Notes under the pieces: model-generated | Seen by the model: the letters and a program-made list of their open reading frames with translations, nothing else | Told to the model about the DNA's origin: nothing | The model's database searches: none | Program-made: the position numbers and the translations under genes | Source of the DNA: Erysipelotrichaceae bacterium 66202529 | Lineage (GTDB): Bacteria > Bacillota_I > Bacilli_A > Erysipelotrichales > Erysipelotrichaceae | NCBI GenBank assembly: GCA_017161075.1 | Contig: CP046174.1 | Location: 3,162,001-3,226,000 of the forward strand | DNA: 64,000 nucleotides | Reading direction: 5' to 3' | Shown here: positions 41,835-51,412 of the stretch, in pieces | Position numbering within the stretch: the first letter of the stretch is position 1 | Layout of the letters: each line of letters starts with the position of its first letter

Positions 41835-44474
41835 TTAGCGTATCTTCAATGCCCGCATGGAGTTCAAAATAGCAATCAGTGTCACTCCGACATCCGCAAA
41901 GACACCCATCCACATATTTGCCATACCCAATGCTGTCAGAATCAGAATTACGATTTTAATCCCCAAAGAGAAAACGATATTCTGCCATAAAATCTGCATG
42001 GTTTTCCTTGCAATCCGGATTGCTGTGCTGAGGGAAGAGGGATCATCCTTCATCAAAACGACATCCGCTGCTTCAATCGCAGCATCGCTTCCAATCCCAC
42101 CCATTGCAACACCAATATCCGCTCTGGCTAACACCGGTGCATCATTGATACCGTCACCGACAAATGCCAGCTTGCCATGCTCCGACTCCTGCTTCAGCAG
42201 CTCTTCCACCTTTTCCACCTTATCGGCAGGAAGCAGCTGCATATGCACTTCATCCAGCCCCAGCACTGCGGCTACATGCTCACCTACCTGCTGTCTGTCT
42301 CCACTCAGCATGACACAGCGTTTGACACCGCTGCTTTTCAAAGAGGAAATAGCCGCCTTGCTTGTTTCCTTGATTTCATCATCAATAACGATATATCCCT
42401 CATACACACCATCTGCTGCTATATGCACGATGGTTCCCAGGGCATCACTTTCGGTATAGGCAATTTTATTTGCCTGCATCAGCTTGTAATTTCCAACCAA
42501 CAGCTCCGTTTGATCCAGCTGTACGTGTATTCCGTTACCAGCTACCTCCTCATACTGACGCAGTCTTTGCACATCTATCGTCTTTGCATAGGCTTTACGG
42601 ATGGAAAGCGCGATTGGATGAGAGGAATAGTTTTCCGCATAAGCAGCCATTTCCAGTAATTCCTCTTCACTGCGAGAAACAGCATGCACCTTTGTTACGG
42701 TAAAGATTCCCTTTGTTAATGTTCCGGTTTTATCAAATACAACCGTGTCAATATCCTTTAATGCTTCCAGATAATTTCCACCCTTAATCAGAATACCGGA
42801 TTTGCTTGCAGCTCCAATTCCTGCAAACATCCCCAGCGGAACACTGATAACCAGGGCACACGGACAGGAGACAACTAGGAACGTCAAGGCGCGATACAGC
42901 CATTCAGTAAAGACAGCATCCTGAATAAAGAGCATCGGCAATACGGCAAGTGCTATTGCAAGAAAGACAACCGTTGGCGTGTACACCTTCGCAAAGCGTG
43001 TGATGAATTTTTCCATCGGTGCCTTTTTACTGCTCGCATTCTCGACAAGCTCCAGAATACGGGAAACGGTGGATTCTCCATATGGCTTACTGACCTCTAC
43101 CTTTAATACTCCGCTCAAATTCACCACGCCCGCAAGAACCTCATCCTGCACTCCTGCATCTCTTGGCAGAGACTCCCCGGTTAATGCAGAGGTATCCAAA
43201 GCACTGCTTCCCTCAATGACAATGCCATCCAGCGGTACGCGTTCTCCCGGTTTGATTAGAATTATATCATGAACAGCCACTTCCTCCGGCGTTACCCGCA
43301 CCTCTTTGCCATCCTTCCACAGATTGGCATAGTCTGCACGAATATTCATTAGAGAGGAAATGGATTTTCGTGAACGATTGACGGCATAGGATTGAAACAT
43401 CTCTCCGATTTCATAAAATATCATAACTGCCACAGCTTCCTTATAGGAGCCGATTGCCAGTGCACCGATTGTCGCAACACTCATCAGAAAATTTTCATCA
43501 AAAACCTCGCCCTTCACAATATTGCGCAATGCTATATAGACAACCTTTCCTCCTGCCATCAGATAAGCTGCCAGAAACAGCCAGACAGACCAGCTCTGCG
43601 CCTCAAACACGATTGCTGCCGCAAACAAAAGGATTCCCAAATACAAACGGGCATTTTCCTGAAAGGAAAACATATGGGACGGCTTTTCTTCTCCCTGCTC
43701 CTTTTCCATTTCGACAACAACGCCATCCTCCAGTGTGGGTATAACGTTTATAATCTCTGTAATCGTCTCCTTTCTGCGTGCTGAATCCTGCAGCTCCACA
43801 AAGAGAACCCCACCGGAGAAGTTCATACTTGCGTCCTTCACATTCTCCATTTTTTGCACATAGGCTTCTATTTTATTTGCGCAGTTTGCACAATCAAGAT
43901 TTTTTACATACAGCTTGACTGCCCCCTGTATTTCGCGATCCTCATGCGCCTCCTGATGATGATGCCCGCATCCGCAATCCTCATGGTGATGCTCTGCACC
44001 GTGTGAATGCGCACAGCTGCATCCATCCTGATTGTGAGAATGCTCATGGCCTTCCTGTGCATGGTCATGCCCGCAGGTATCATGGTCACCGTGTGAATGT
44101 GCACAACTGCATCCATCCTGATTATGAGAATGCTCATGACCTTCCTGCGCATGGTCATGCTCGCAGGTATCATGGTCACCGTGTGAATGCGTATGTTCCT
44201 CCTGCTTATGTTCATGGTCATGTACAGCTTCAACAGGTGCTGTATTCCTGTTTTTCCCCTGATTTTTGTGACGCAGTGTCACATCCGGTTCAATGGCAGC
44301 TACCGTATTCCTTACGATATCCTCAATCCCTGCATGCTCCATATCCACAAACATTTTTTTACTTACAAAATCCACAGAGCACTCTCTGACTCCGCTTATT
44401 TTACTTACATGCTTTTCTATTTTCATTGCACAATTCGCGCAATCAAGCTCATCCAGTATATAAATCCGTTCCAT
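41835..44474 (-). CDS. cadA: CadA/ZntA-type heavy-metal P1B ATPase with His-rich linker
   Basis: 879 residues. Two heavy-metal-associated domains, each with a Cys-x-x-Cys (LDCANCAMK near 10, LDCANCANK near 195), flank a His/Cys/Glu-rich insert (about 85-180) built of tandem units (HEHSHNQDGCSCAHSHGDHD). The membrane part has the CPC metal site (SCPCALVIS). The ATPase part has DKTGTLT, a GNGIHV-type HP loop region and GDGINDAP. Exports Zn2+/Cd2+/Pb2+ at the cytoplasmic membrane. Last gene of an operon with arsR and a methyltransferase. The double HMA plus His loop is longer than in standard CadA (about 700-800 residues) and suggests a high zinc-buffering capacity. Confidence 0.93.
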   Translation of the reverse strand: MERIYILDELDCANCAMKIEKHVSKISGVRECSVDFVSKKMFVDMEHAGIEDIVRNTVAAIEPDVTLRHKNQGKNRNTAPVEAVHDHEHKQEEHTHSHGDHDTCEHDHAQEGHEHSHNQDGCSCAHSHGDHDTCGHDHAQEGHEHSHNQDGCSCAHSHGAEHHHEDCGCGHHHQEAHEDREIQGAVKLYVKNLDCANCANKIEAYVQKMENVKDASMNFSGGVLFVELQDSARRKETITEIINVIPTLEDGVVVEMEKEQGEEKPSHMFSFQENARLYLGILLFAAAIVFEAQSWSVWLFLAAYLMAGGKVVYIALRNIVKGEVFDENFLMSVATIGALAIGSYKEAVAVMIFYEIGEMFQSYAVNRSRKSISSLMNIRADYANLWKDGKEVRVTPEEVAVHDIILIKPGERVPLDGIVIEGSSALDTSALTGESLPRDAGVQDEVLAGVVNLSGVLKVEVSKPYGESTVSRILELVENASSKKAPMEKFITRFAKVYTPTVVFLAIALAVLPMLFIQDAVFTEWLYRALTFLVVSCPCALVISVPLGMFAGIGAASKSGILIKGGNYLEALKDIDTVVFDKTGTLTKGIFTVTKVHAVSRSEEELLEMAAYAENYSSHPIALSIRKAYAKTIDVQRLRQYEEVAGNGIHVQLDQTELLVGNYKLMQANKIAYTESDALGTIVHIAADGVYEGYIVIDDEIKETSKAAISSLKSSGVKRCVMLSGDRQQVGEHVAAVLGLDEVHMQLLPADKVEKVEELLKQESEHGKLAFVGDGINDAPVLARADIGVAMGGIGSDAAIEAADVVLMKDDPSSLSTAIRIARKTMQILWQNIVFSLGIKIVILILTALGMANMWMGVFADVGVTLIAILNSMRALKIR
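43997..44190. repeat. 90-bp tandem repeat in cadA His-rich region
   Basis: Two nearly identical 90-bp units (43997-44086 and 44087-44176, differing at a few third positions), followed by a partial third. They encode 30-residue His/Cys blocks, so gain or loss of units keeps the frame and changes metal-binding capacity. Confidence 0.8.
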
Positions 44475-44505
44475 ACACTACCTCCTTCTACTATTTTTCT
44501 TCCAA

Positions 44506-45108
44506 TTACAAACGTTTTGCATATATGCAATATGCCTTATTTTCCTTTACAACAGCAACTCGCACGCACATAAAGCCATTGCGTTTTAAAGCAGTACAAA
44601 TTTCTTCCAGCTCATATAACTGAAATCCATGCGCTGCTAAGGGAAGGCGTCCCATCCATTTCTTGTCATAACATGCCAGCACCAGCGTTCCCTGCGGCTT
44701 GAGAACACGCGCAATTTCCTGCAGGCCCTCATGCAATGTATGCCAGAAATAGATCGTATTGATACTGTAAATACAGTCCATGCAGGAAGCATCGTATGGT
44801 AACTGCTCAGCAGTTCCTCTCTGCAGGTGTACATATCCCTTTTGCGTAGCCCAAAGCAGCTTTCTTTTCACAATAGACAAACAGCTTTCACTGATTTCCG
44901 TACCATACAGATTACGATATCCCTTCTGCAGCAGACGTTTCAGCATTCTGCCGTTTCCAAACCCGATATCCAGAATATGTCCCTGCGGTGGAATTAGAGT
45001 CATAACACAGTGATACTGCGCACGATTTATAACATTCATGGCCAAGGTGGCGCAGCGCCCGCCAAAGCCGTTTGGCTTATGAAACTGCGATGCCAGATAG
45101 GAAAGCAT
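44506..45108 (-). CDS. SAM-dependent methyltransferase in the metal operon
   Basis: The ATG at 45108 (MLSYLASQFHKPNGFGG) has GGAGGACTGAG upstream and directly follows the arsR stop. 200 residues, class I Rossmann fold (ILDIGFGNGRMLKRLL motif I, YSINTIYFW motif for substrate side, EIARVLKPQGTLVLACYD). No ArsM-type conserved cysteines in pairs, so arsenic methylation is not supported. Methyltransferases of this size occur with cad/ars regulators, but the substrate is unknown. Confidence 0.75.
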   Translation of the reverse strand: MLSYLASQFHKPNGFGGRCATLAMNVINRAQYHCVMTLIPPQGHILDIGFGNGRMLKRLLQKGYRNLYGTEISESCLSIVKRKLLWATQKGYVHLQRGTAEQLPYDASCMDCIYSINTIYFWHTLHEGLQEIARVLKPQGTLVLACYDKKWMGRLPLAAHGFQLYELEEICTALKRNGFMCVRVAVVKENKAYCIYAKRL

Positions 45109-45109
45109 C

Positions 45110-45469
45110 TCAGTCCTCCATAATATGGGATAAGCCGGCATCATATATGAGCTGTATGTGCTCATCATCCAGTGAATAATATATATTCTTCCCGCTTCTG
45201 CGATATTTTATTAGACGATTCTGCCGCAGCACGCTAAGCTGATGAGAAACTGCAGAATGTGTCATTTCCAGCAGCTCTGATAAGTCGCATACACAAAGCT
45301 CTTCCTGAAACAACGCACTCAGTATTTTCAAACGCGTTGGATCGGAAAACATTTTAAAGAGTGTTCCCAGGATTTGAAACTGTTCCTGCGTCAGCATCGT
45401 ATCCTTAATTCTGGCTACCGCAGCCGGATGTACCTCCGTAATTTCACATTCCATTACTTCCTTTGTCAT
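45110..45469 (-). CDS. ArsR/SmtB-family metal-sensing repressor
   Basis: 119 residues with the winged-helix core (ILGTLFKMFSDPTRLKILSA, LCVCDLSELLEMTHSAVSHQ, LRQNRLIKYRRSGKNIYYSL). ELCVCDL is the CadC/ArsR-type metal-binding helix (alpha3/alpha4 cysteines), suiting Cd/Pb/Zn sensing; a C-terminal DDEHIQLIYDAGLSH stretch could give the alpha5 site. It represses its own operon, including the methyltransferase and cadA, through the palindrome at 45493-45514. Metal specificity inferred from cadA. Confidence 0.88.
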   Translation of the reverse strand: MTKEVMECEITEVHPAAVARIKDTMLTQEQFQILGTLFKMFSDPTRLKILSALFQEELCVCDLSELLEMTHSAVSHQLSVLRQNRLIKYRRSGKNIYYSLDDEHIQLIYDAGLSHIMED

Positions 45470-45492
45470 AGCCTGTTCCTCGCTTTCTCAAA

Positions 45493-45514
45493 CATATGAA
45501 CATCTGTTCATATG
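45493..45514. promoter_or_regulatory. ArsR/SmtB operator
   Basis: CATATGAACA, TC, TGTTCATATG: perfect 10-bp arms with a 2-bp centre, 24 bp upstream of the arsR start codon. This is the 12-2-12-like palindrome typical of SmtB/CadC operators. Confidence 0.75.
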
Positions 45515-45739
45515 TATTATATGTGATATTTTATCATTTGTAAACAAAAAATTGCTTTTTTTCTTCCTATATCACCTGCTGTATATAAAAAGTCAGTATA
45601 ATATCTGACAGCCATAGGCTACGCCTAACCATTTATAGCCGCCTTTTCCAAGAAGCCTGTAACCATTTCATGAACAGGAAACGAAAAGGAAGGACGAATC
45701 CTTCCTGCTTTCATCCCTTTACACTTTCTATGTAAAAGA

Positions 45740-45985
45740 TATATAAATCGTCAAAAGCCATGCAAATAGTAGAAAGCTATAAAATGATATAAAACACACA
45801 AGTAAGAGAAACTATAAAAATACTGAAATACAGGCAGTAGAAGCCTGCACAGATAGTAAAACACTATACAAATGATAGAAACGATAATAATAGAAAGCTG
45901 TACAAGTAATAGAAAGCTATACAAGTAATAGAAAGCTATATTATATAAGGTATAAAGTTCTACAAATAAAAGAAAAGAACAGATG
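45740..45985. repeat. AT-rich degenerate tandem repeat region
   Basis: About 240 bp built of variants of a 19-20 bp word (agtaatagaaagctatacaa); two copies at about 45904-45942 are exact and others are degraded. A minus-strand open frame of 79 codons across it is low-complexity and not credible as a gene. It lies between the cad operon and glycerate kinase. 45515-45739 shows nothing else. Confidence 0.65.
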
Positions 45986-45986
45986 C

Positions 45987-47138
45987 TCATCTGTTCCCGT
46001 TTATCCGATTCATATAATACATGACAGTTTTCATAACACCGTACGTGGCTGCTGTCAGCTTTTCAGGAGCATTTTCCAATGCCTGTTGGAATGTCATGGC
46101 CCGATCGGCAATGCTGTAAATACCGATAAAGCCCAGATCATACAATTCCTGATAGCCAATTCCCAAAGCACCGCTGATACAGATACACGGCTTATTATGA
46201 CGCTCTGCGACCTTCAGAATACCTACCGGCACCTTACCAAACATCGTCTGGCGATCACTTTGTCCCTCTCCTGTTATCACCAGATCACAATCCCTTACCT
46301 GCTCCTCCATATCGCTAAACGACAGCAGCAGTTCAATACCGGGAATCATTCTTGCCTGCAAAATACCAATCAGAACAGCACCGATTCCTCCGGCTGCACC
46401 GCCCCCCTCAAATGAATCGATATCCACCTTCAGATACCGCCGTACCTGGTTGCGGAAATTTTCCATACCCAAATCAATTTTGCGTATCTGATTCGGAAAA
46501 AAGCCCTTCTGCTTACCAAACACAAAGGTAGCCCCATTCTCCCCAAGTAAATGATTTTTTACATCGCAGGCGGCAATCAGCTCAATTCCCTCCAACCTGT
46601 TTAAACGGTTAAAATCAATATAGCGCACCTTATCCAGATTCATCGCCTGTGGGGAAAGATACTTATGGGAGCTGTCATAAAAGCGGCATCCCAGAGCCTG
46701 CAGCAGTCCCATACCGCCATCATTGGTGGCACTTCCGCCTAGACCTATGATAATTTTCTGACACCCGTTCGCCACAGCATCCAGCATAACGGTTCCCACA
46801 CCAAAGCTGCTGCCAAAAAAGGGTGCCCGCTTTTCACGTTCATGCATATTCAGTCCTATGATATTCGCAACCTCAATAACAGCGGTTTTGCCATCATCAA
46901 TGATCGTATACTCGCTCATGATTTTCTTTCCATAAGCATCCGTGGTACTTACCGGCTGTTTCTTTCCCTGACAGGTTTCATGAAATGCCTCTACTGTCCC
47001 TTCCCCGCCGTCACCAATGACATAGGACTTTGTAATTACGGCATCATCCACCTGCCGGATTCCTTCCTCAATACGTCTGGCAACCTCTCTTGACGTCATA
47101 CAGCCTTTGTAAGAATCACAGGCAATTACAACCTTCAT
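45987..47138 (-). CDS. glycerate kinase (GlxK/GarK family)
   Basis: 383 residues matching the type 1 glycerate kinase fold: start MKVVIACDSYKGCMTSREVA, glycine-rich IGDGGEGTVEAF, GLGGSATNDGGMGLLQALG, GGAAGGIGAVL and VITGEGQSDRQTMFGKVPVG. Phosphorylates D-glycerate (usually to 2-phosphoglycerate) using ATP. The ATG directly follows the stop of the upstream symporter gene, with GGGAGTGATTAG as ribosome site, so the two are co-expressed. Together they may serve uptake and use of an amino acid such as alanine, serine or glycine; the pathway link is inference. Confidence 0.92.
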   Translation of the reverse strand: MKVVIACDSYKGCMTSREVARRIEEGIRQVDDAVITKSYVIGDGGEGTVEAFHETCQGKKQPVSTTDAYGKKIMSEYTIIDDGKTAVIEVANIIGLNMHEREKRAPFFGSSFGVGTVMLDAVANGCQKIIIGLGGSATNDGGMGLLQALGCRFYDSSHKYLSPQAMNLDKVRYIDFNRLNRLEGIELIAACDVKNHLLGENGATFVFGKQKGFFPNQIRKIDLGMENFRNQVRRYLKVDIDSFEGGGAAGGIGAVLIGILQARMIPGIELLLSFSDMEEQVRDCDLVITGEGQSDRQTMFGKVPVGILKVAERHNKPCICISGALGIGYQELYDLGFIGIYSIADRAMTFQQALENAPEKLTAATYGVMKTVMYYMNRINGNR

Positions 47139-48485
47139 CTAATCACTCCCATGTTCTTCCATATACTCTTTCGTTAATTTTACCACAACTCGGCATAAAA
47201 TTACCAGAGAAATCAGGTTCGGTATCGCCATGAGCCCGTTCAGCGTATCCGCAACATCCCATACAAAGGTAAGCTGCAGCTGCGCTCCGAACACAAGCAG
47301 AACCAGAAATATGATCTGATATATATATAGCATCAGCTTTCCCTTAAACAGATATCGTAGACATTCGCGTGCATAATAATACCAGCCTAGAATCGATGGT
47401 ATGGCAAAGGCAACGATGGAGCAGGAGAAAATAATACCGCCAAGACTTCCAAAGCCGGAGGTAAAGCAGGCAACTGTTAAGGCCACGCCCTCCATGCCGC
47501 TGTCCAGCAATCCGCTTGTCAGAATCATCAGTCCGGTAATCGTACAGACAACGATGGTATCAAAAAATACCTCAAAAATCCCCCAGAAGCCCTGTTCAAT
47601 CGCATTGGCATGTGATACGGAGGCATGGGATATCGGAGAGCTTCCCATACCGGCCTCATTGGAAAATACACCGCGGGAAATTCCAAAATGCATTGCCCGG
47701 CTGATGGCAAAGCCCCCAAGACCGCCGATCCCCGCCATTGGCCGCATGGCATCCTCCCATACAAGCTGTAAGGCATGGGGAAGCTGATCCGCATGAAGAA
47801 AAATCAGATACAGACAGGCTGCGATATAGAGAACAGAAATCACGGGAATCGTAATTTCATTAAAACGCATGATGAGATTGCCCTTACCGAATATGATCCA
47901 TGCGATGAATGCGGTCATTATGACACCAAGTATCCAGGTAGGGATAGAAATATAGGAAGTGATCGTATGTGCAATGGTATTTGCGGGCGTTACATTTCCA
48001 ATTCCAAAGGATGCAAAGATACATAGCACAGCAAACAGGATACCGAGAAAGCCCATATGACAGCCATTCTCCAGGGTGGTCATCGGCCCGCCGATATACG
48101 TGCCGTCCGGATGTTTGCTGCGATAGTGAATCGCAAGTACAACCTCTGCGTATTTGGTCATCATACCGAATACGGCACTGACACACATCCAGAGCAATGC
48201 CCCGGGACCGCCCATCGTTAATGCTGTTGTGACACCGACGACGCTGCCAACCCCCAGGGTTCCCGCAAGCGCTGTTGCGACAGCCTGAAACGGCGTTACC
48301 CCGTCCCCCGCTGCATTTCTTCCCAGAGAACCAAGGGTTTTCCGCATAATTAGTTTTGCATGGGTAAATGGCAGAAATTTCGTACGTATCATAAGCCAGA
48401 ATCCGGTAAACAATAAAAAAAAGATCATGTATTTTCCCCATACGATCCCATTGATCTGTTCATTCATCAGCATCAGCTTATCCAT
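47139..48485 (-). CDS. alanine/glycine:cation symporter (AGCS family)
   Basis: 448 residues with about ten hydrophobic segments and AGCS signatures: LAGTLGVGSVVGVTTALTMGGPGALLWM, SNEAGMGSSPISHASV, and the C-terminal GLMAIPNLISLVIL. Sodium- or proton-coupled import of alanine or glycine at the cytoplasmic membrane. First gene of a two-gene operon with glycerate kinase. AACAGGAGTG ribosome site upstream. Confidence 0.92.
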   Translation of the reverse strand: MDKLMLMNEQINGIVWGKYMIFFLLFTGFWLMIRTKFLPFTHAKLIMRKTLGSLGRNAAGDGVTPFQAVATALAGTLGVGSVVGVTTALTMGGPGALLWMCVSAVFGMMTKYAEVVLAIHYRSKHPDGTYIGGPMTTLENGCHMGFLGILFAVLCIFASFGIGNVTPANTIAHTITSYISIPTWILGVIMTAFIAWIIFGKGNLIMRFNEITIPVISVLYIAACLYLIFLHADQLPHALQLVWEDAMRPMAGIGGLGGFAISRAMHFGISRGVFSNEAGMGSSPISHASVSHANAIEQGFWGIFEVFFDTIVVCTITGLMILTSGLLDSGMEGVALTVACFTSGFGSLGGIIFSCSIVAFAIPSILGWYYYARECLRYLFKGKLMLYIYQIIFLVLLVFGAQLQLTFVWDVADTLNGLMAIPNLISLVILCRVVVKLTKEYMEEHGSD

Positions 48486-48562
48486 AATCTCACACTCCTG
48501 TTATACTATATTCTTATAGCGCTATAAAAAGAATGAAATCGAAGGAAGTGATCTGGAAAAGG

Positions 48563-48571
48563 TGGTATAAT
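48563..48571 (+). promoter_or_regulatory. extended -10 promoter of the DJ-1 gene
   Basis: TGGTATAAT, an extended -10 element, 26 bp before the start codon at 48597. AAGGAGG follows at 48581-48587. No strong -35 is seen. Confidence 0.6.
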
Positions 48572-48596
48572 GGTGTCGTTAAGGAGGTAATACGAT

Positions 48597-49130
48597 ATGA
48601 AGGTTATGTGTATACTTACAGACGGTTTTGAGGAGCTGGAAGCAGTCGGCACCATTGCCCTGCTTAGAAGAGCAGACATCTGCATAGATGTTTTCGCCAT
48701 AGATCATACCTCAGCGATCGGACGTTTTGATATCACCATGAGCAGCCTGCAGGAGCTAACGGATGCGGATCCGGCAGCCTATGATATGCTCTTTCTGCCG
48801 GGTGGCCCGCATTATCAAAAGCTGGAGTCCAGCGAACAGGTGCTTACGATATTGAAAGCATTTATGGAGCAGGGAAAGCTGGTCAGTGCGATTTGTGCCG
48901 CTCCGACCATTCTTGGAAGACAGGGATATTTAAAAGGAAAACGCTATACCTGCTTTACAAGCATGAATGAGGATTTCGGAGGAACGTATGTGGATCAATA
49001 TACGGTAAGCGATGGTAATATCATCACCGGAAGAAGTGCTGCGGCAGTGATCGATTTTGCGTTTGCTATCATCGAAAAGCTGGAAGGGCATGAAAAGGCA
49101 CAGGAGGTCAAGGCTTCCATTTATTATTAG
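48597..49130 (+). CDS. DJ-1/PfpI-family protein
   Basis: 177 residues. The nucleophile elbow cysteine is in LVSAICAAPTILG with the partner Glu in FEELEAVGTIAL near the N-terminus. LPGGPHYQKLE and GRSAAAVIDFAF complete the family pattern (ThiJ/YajL branch). Likely a deglycase or chaperone-type stress protein in the cytosol; the precise activity of this branch is disputed. Monocistronic. The following 298 bp to 49429 show no gene. Confidence 0.88.
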   Translation: MKVMCILTDGFEELEAVGTIALLRRADICIDVFAIDHTSAIGRFDITMSSLQELTDADPAAYDMLFLPGGPHYQKLESSEQVLTILKAFMEQGKLVSAICAAPTILGRQGYLKGKRYTCFTSMNEDFGGTYVDQYTVSDGNIITGRSAAAVIDFAFAIIEKLEGHEKAQEVKASIYY

Positions 49131-49428
49131 CCTTCCCAGTTGCCTGCGATTTTGGCTATGAAAAAGGAGACAGCGGATTTTGGGTTCTACTCACTTTAAG
49201 GTATAAGAGAGGATATGAGATACAAAAGGATGGATAACCATTGATTCTTTTGTATTTCACGATTCCCATATACCCAGAGTCGAGAAAGAGCCGGATTTTG
49301 CGCAGTCTCTTTTTTGTTTGGATACCATATGAAATACCGTAAGGAACGTCTTTATCAGAAAACCTGCTATAGAAAATATTATAGATAAAAAGCACAGGCA
49401 TACCTTATGGATGGCATTCCCTGTGCAA

Positions 49429-49878
49429 TCAGGCAGGCCGTTCTCTTTCCTGCACCAGGGTACTGTCAAAGCTCAGATCCAGCAATGCACGCTCAATCCT
49501 TGTTCCTGTCATACATACAACATACTCATCTCCTGCTTTCAGATTTTTCAGTGAAAGAGAGAAATCTTCTGCCATAACCTTTCCCTTATATTCCCTGTTC
49601 CATAAAACGTCCTTTGTTTTATTGTTTTTCACTTCAACCTTCACATGTTCCCCATCCAGTGTAATCGTCCCTTCCGCCATCAAGGCATCCAGATCTTCTG
49701 TCACGATAAATAGCTTTTCGTTAACAAAGGGATCTGTATCATCATAAGCCTTATTTAATTCCAGCTTTATCGTTATGGAAGCTGCTTCTGCTTCCGAGGA
49801 ATCCGCGTGATAATCCCTACACGCAGTCAAAGCAGTGATACTGATCAATATCAGAAGTTGCAGTACAGTTTTTTTCAT
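49429..49878 (-). CDS. putative lipoprotein of unknown function
   Basis: The ATG at 49878 is preceded by GGAGAAAACGAT. 149 residues with a lipoprotein signal (MKKTVLQLLILISITALTAC, lipobox LTAC). The mature part is an acidic beta-rich domain (VNEKLFIVTEDLDALMAEG, then LKAGDEYVVCMTG). No family recognised. Located on the outer face of the membrane. Confidence 0.65.
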   Translation of the reverse strand: MKKTVLQLLILISITALTACRDYHADSSEAEAASITIKLELNKAYDDTDPFVNEKLFIVTEDLDALMAEGTITLDGEHVKVEVKNNKTKDVLWNREYKGKVMAEDFSLSLKNLKAGDEYVVCMTGTRIERALLDLSFDSTLVQERERPA

Positions 49879-49926
49879 ATCGTTTTCTCCATCATGCTGT
49901 TTTTTCAAATCGTATACCGAAGCTGT

Positions 49927-50550
49927 TTATTTTAACGCGTGTATTTCCTTTTGTAAATTAGCCAAAAATCTGCCCGCATGGGCGCCATCCATCTGGGTAT
50001 GATGAAATTGAAAGGAAAGTGTTATATAATACCGAAACCATTTCTTTTTATATTTTCCCCAAATGAGAAACGGGTTATTAAAAATACCACTGTTCATCCC
50101 CACGGCACCGTCAATTTCCGTATCTATGATAGCAGACGTTCCAATGACCATGCATTCATTAGACAAATCTCTATCCTGACAGCGTTCTGCGACCTGCGTG
50201 GTATACTCTTCATACTGCTTTTGGAATGCCTCTAAATCCTCCATATATAATAAATCACAGGAATTGACCTCCCCCTGTTTATTTTTTACAATCGTATTAA
50301 CCGCAAGCGTATCATATTGCATCAGCTTATCACCAACAGGAAGTATATAAAATTCTTTGATACTCACAGCAGCCTTTCCGATACAATAATCCAGCAGCAT
50401 ATGAAGCTTCCTGCCTTTTTTTCTACTGATTTTTATCAGATTTGTCACATCCAAGGTCTTAAAAAAGGTTACCATTGGATTTGGTGCATTCAGCCAAAGC
50501 TCATAAGCCATTGCTCTTGTTGTGTCTTCCGGTTGCATTTCTTTTACCAT
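49927..50550 (-). CDS. CatA-like O-acetyltransferase
   Basis: The ATG at 50550 (MVKEMQPEDTTRAMAYELWL) with GGAGG five bases upstream is preferred to a GTG at 50562. 207 residues with the chloramphenicol-acetyltransferase trimer fold and the catalytic His motif HHTQMDGAHAGRF (consensus HHxxxDG). Many chromosomal CatA-like proteins in Firmicutes do not give resistance, so chloramphenicol as substrate is unproven. Confidence 0.8.
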   Translation of the reverse strand: MVKEMQPEDTTRAMAYELWLNAPNPMVTFFKTLDVTNLIKISRKKGRKLHMLLDYCIGKAAVSIKEFYILPVGDKLMQYDTLAVNTIVKNKQGEVNSCDLLYMEDLEAFQKQYEEYTTQVAERCQDRDLSNECMVIGTSAIIDTEIDGAVGMNSGIFNNPFLIWGKYKKKWFRYYITLSFQFHHTQMDGAHAGRFLANLQKEIHALK

Positions 50551-50618
50551 TGCATCCTCCACCTCCTGCTTCTCTGCTTCACTTCTTCATGCTCACTTAT
50601 AACTGCTTTTACTATTTC

Positions 50619-51320
50619 CTACAAAGCCTTATGTACCATTTTTCTTTTCTCTATCGTATTCCAATCCCTGTGCTCACACCAGTACACTGTATTTTCCGCA
50701 ACATCGAACACCATGGATACCACCGTAGGACATATGGTCTGTGAGGTCTTTTTCAATATTTCAAAGCAGTCTGAAATATCAAAATCCGCATGCTTGTTTT
50801 CCAGCATTTCTACAGCCGTGAGATACCTGTCCCATCCCATCCATGGGTGCTGTTCTGTATTTCCTTTGAAGGGAGAGAAATTTGTTAAAACCGAAAATTC
50901 CGGCTTTGTCAGATAGCGTATCCCTTGTCCAGGAACGATTTGTAAAACATTTCCTGCTTTGTCTGATAGCTGTACCTGAAATGTGACGCCCGGAACACTG
51001 CAGACAGGCTCCTTCTCAGCGATCTCTTTGATTTCATCCAATGTTTTTTTACAAAGGAGTAAATCCATATCCAGCATAAGGAGATTGTTACGTTCTGCAT
51101 TCCCCGGATTGCTTCTTTCATCGAATGGCCAGCATGTCGGCATCGCCACAAAATCTCCTCTGGCATTTGCGCCAAAAAGCGGCAGCCAGCCTTCTTTTTC
51201 ATCCATAATCGCTATATAAACCTTATCATCTTCTGCTACAACCTGATATTCCATATCCAGAAGATCAAGATTCCAGCCGATAATTGTTTTCTTTCCATTT
51301 GAAACAATACTTGTACACAT
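50619..51320 (-). CDS. choloylglycine hydrolase-type Ntn hydrolase
   Basis: 233 residues beginning MCTSIV; the Cys at position 2 becomes the N-terminal nucleophile after Met removal. GWNLDLLDMEYQVV and LVLTNF-type stretches (EFSVLTNFSPF) fit the linear-amide C-N hydrolase branch of the family. Too short for canonical bile-salt hydrolase (about 320 residues), and the usual Asp/Asn/Arg set cannot be fully placed, so the substrate is unknown. Confidence 0.7.
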   Translation of the reverse strand: MCTSIVSNGKKTIIGWNLDLLDMEYQVVAEDDKVYIAIMDEKEGWLPLFGANARGDFVAMPTCWPFDERSNPGNAERNNLLMLDMDLLLCKKTLDEIKEIAEKEPVCSVPGVTFQVQLSDKAGNVLQIVPGQGIRYLTKPEFSVLTNFSPFKGNTEQHPWMGWDRYLTAVEMLENKHADFDISDCFEILKKTSQTICPTVVSMVFDVAENTVYWCEHRDWNTIEKRKMVHKAL

Positions 51321-51412
51321 TTTATTTTCCTCCTTTGTTTTTTTTATATTTAACTACCTCTTAAACAGCTCATGAAACGCCGGTTCTTCTCTGAATTTAT
51401 ACAGTACTTTTT

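Noticed and set aside
44003..44389. Plus-strand frames over cadA
   Set aside because: His-rich shadows of the tandem repeat.
45751..45990. 79-codon minus-strand frame
   Set aside because: It is low complexity, produced by the degenerate repeat.
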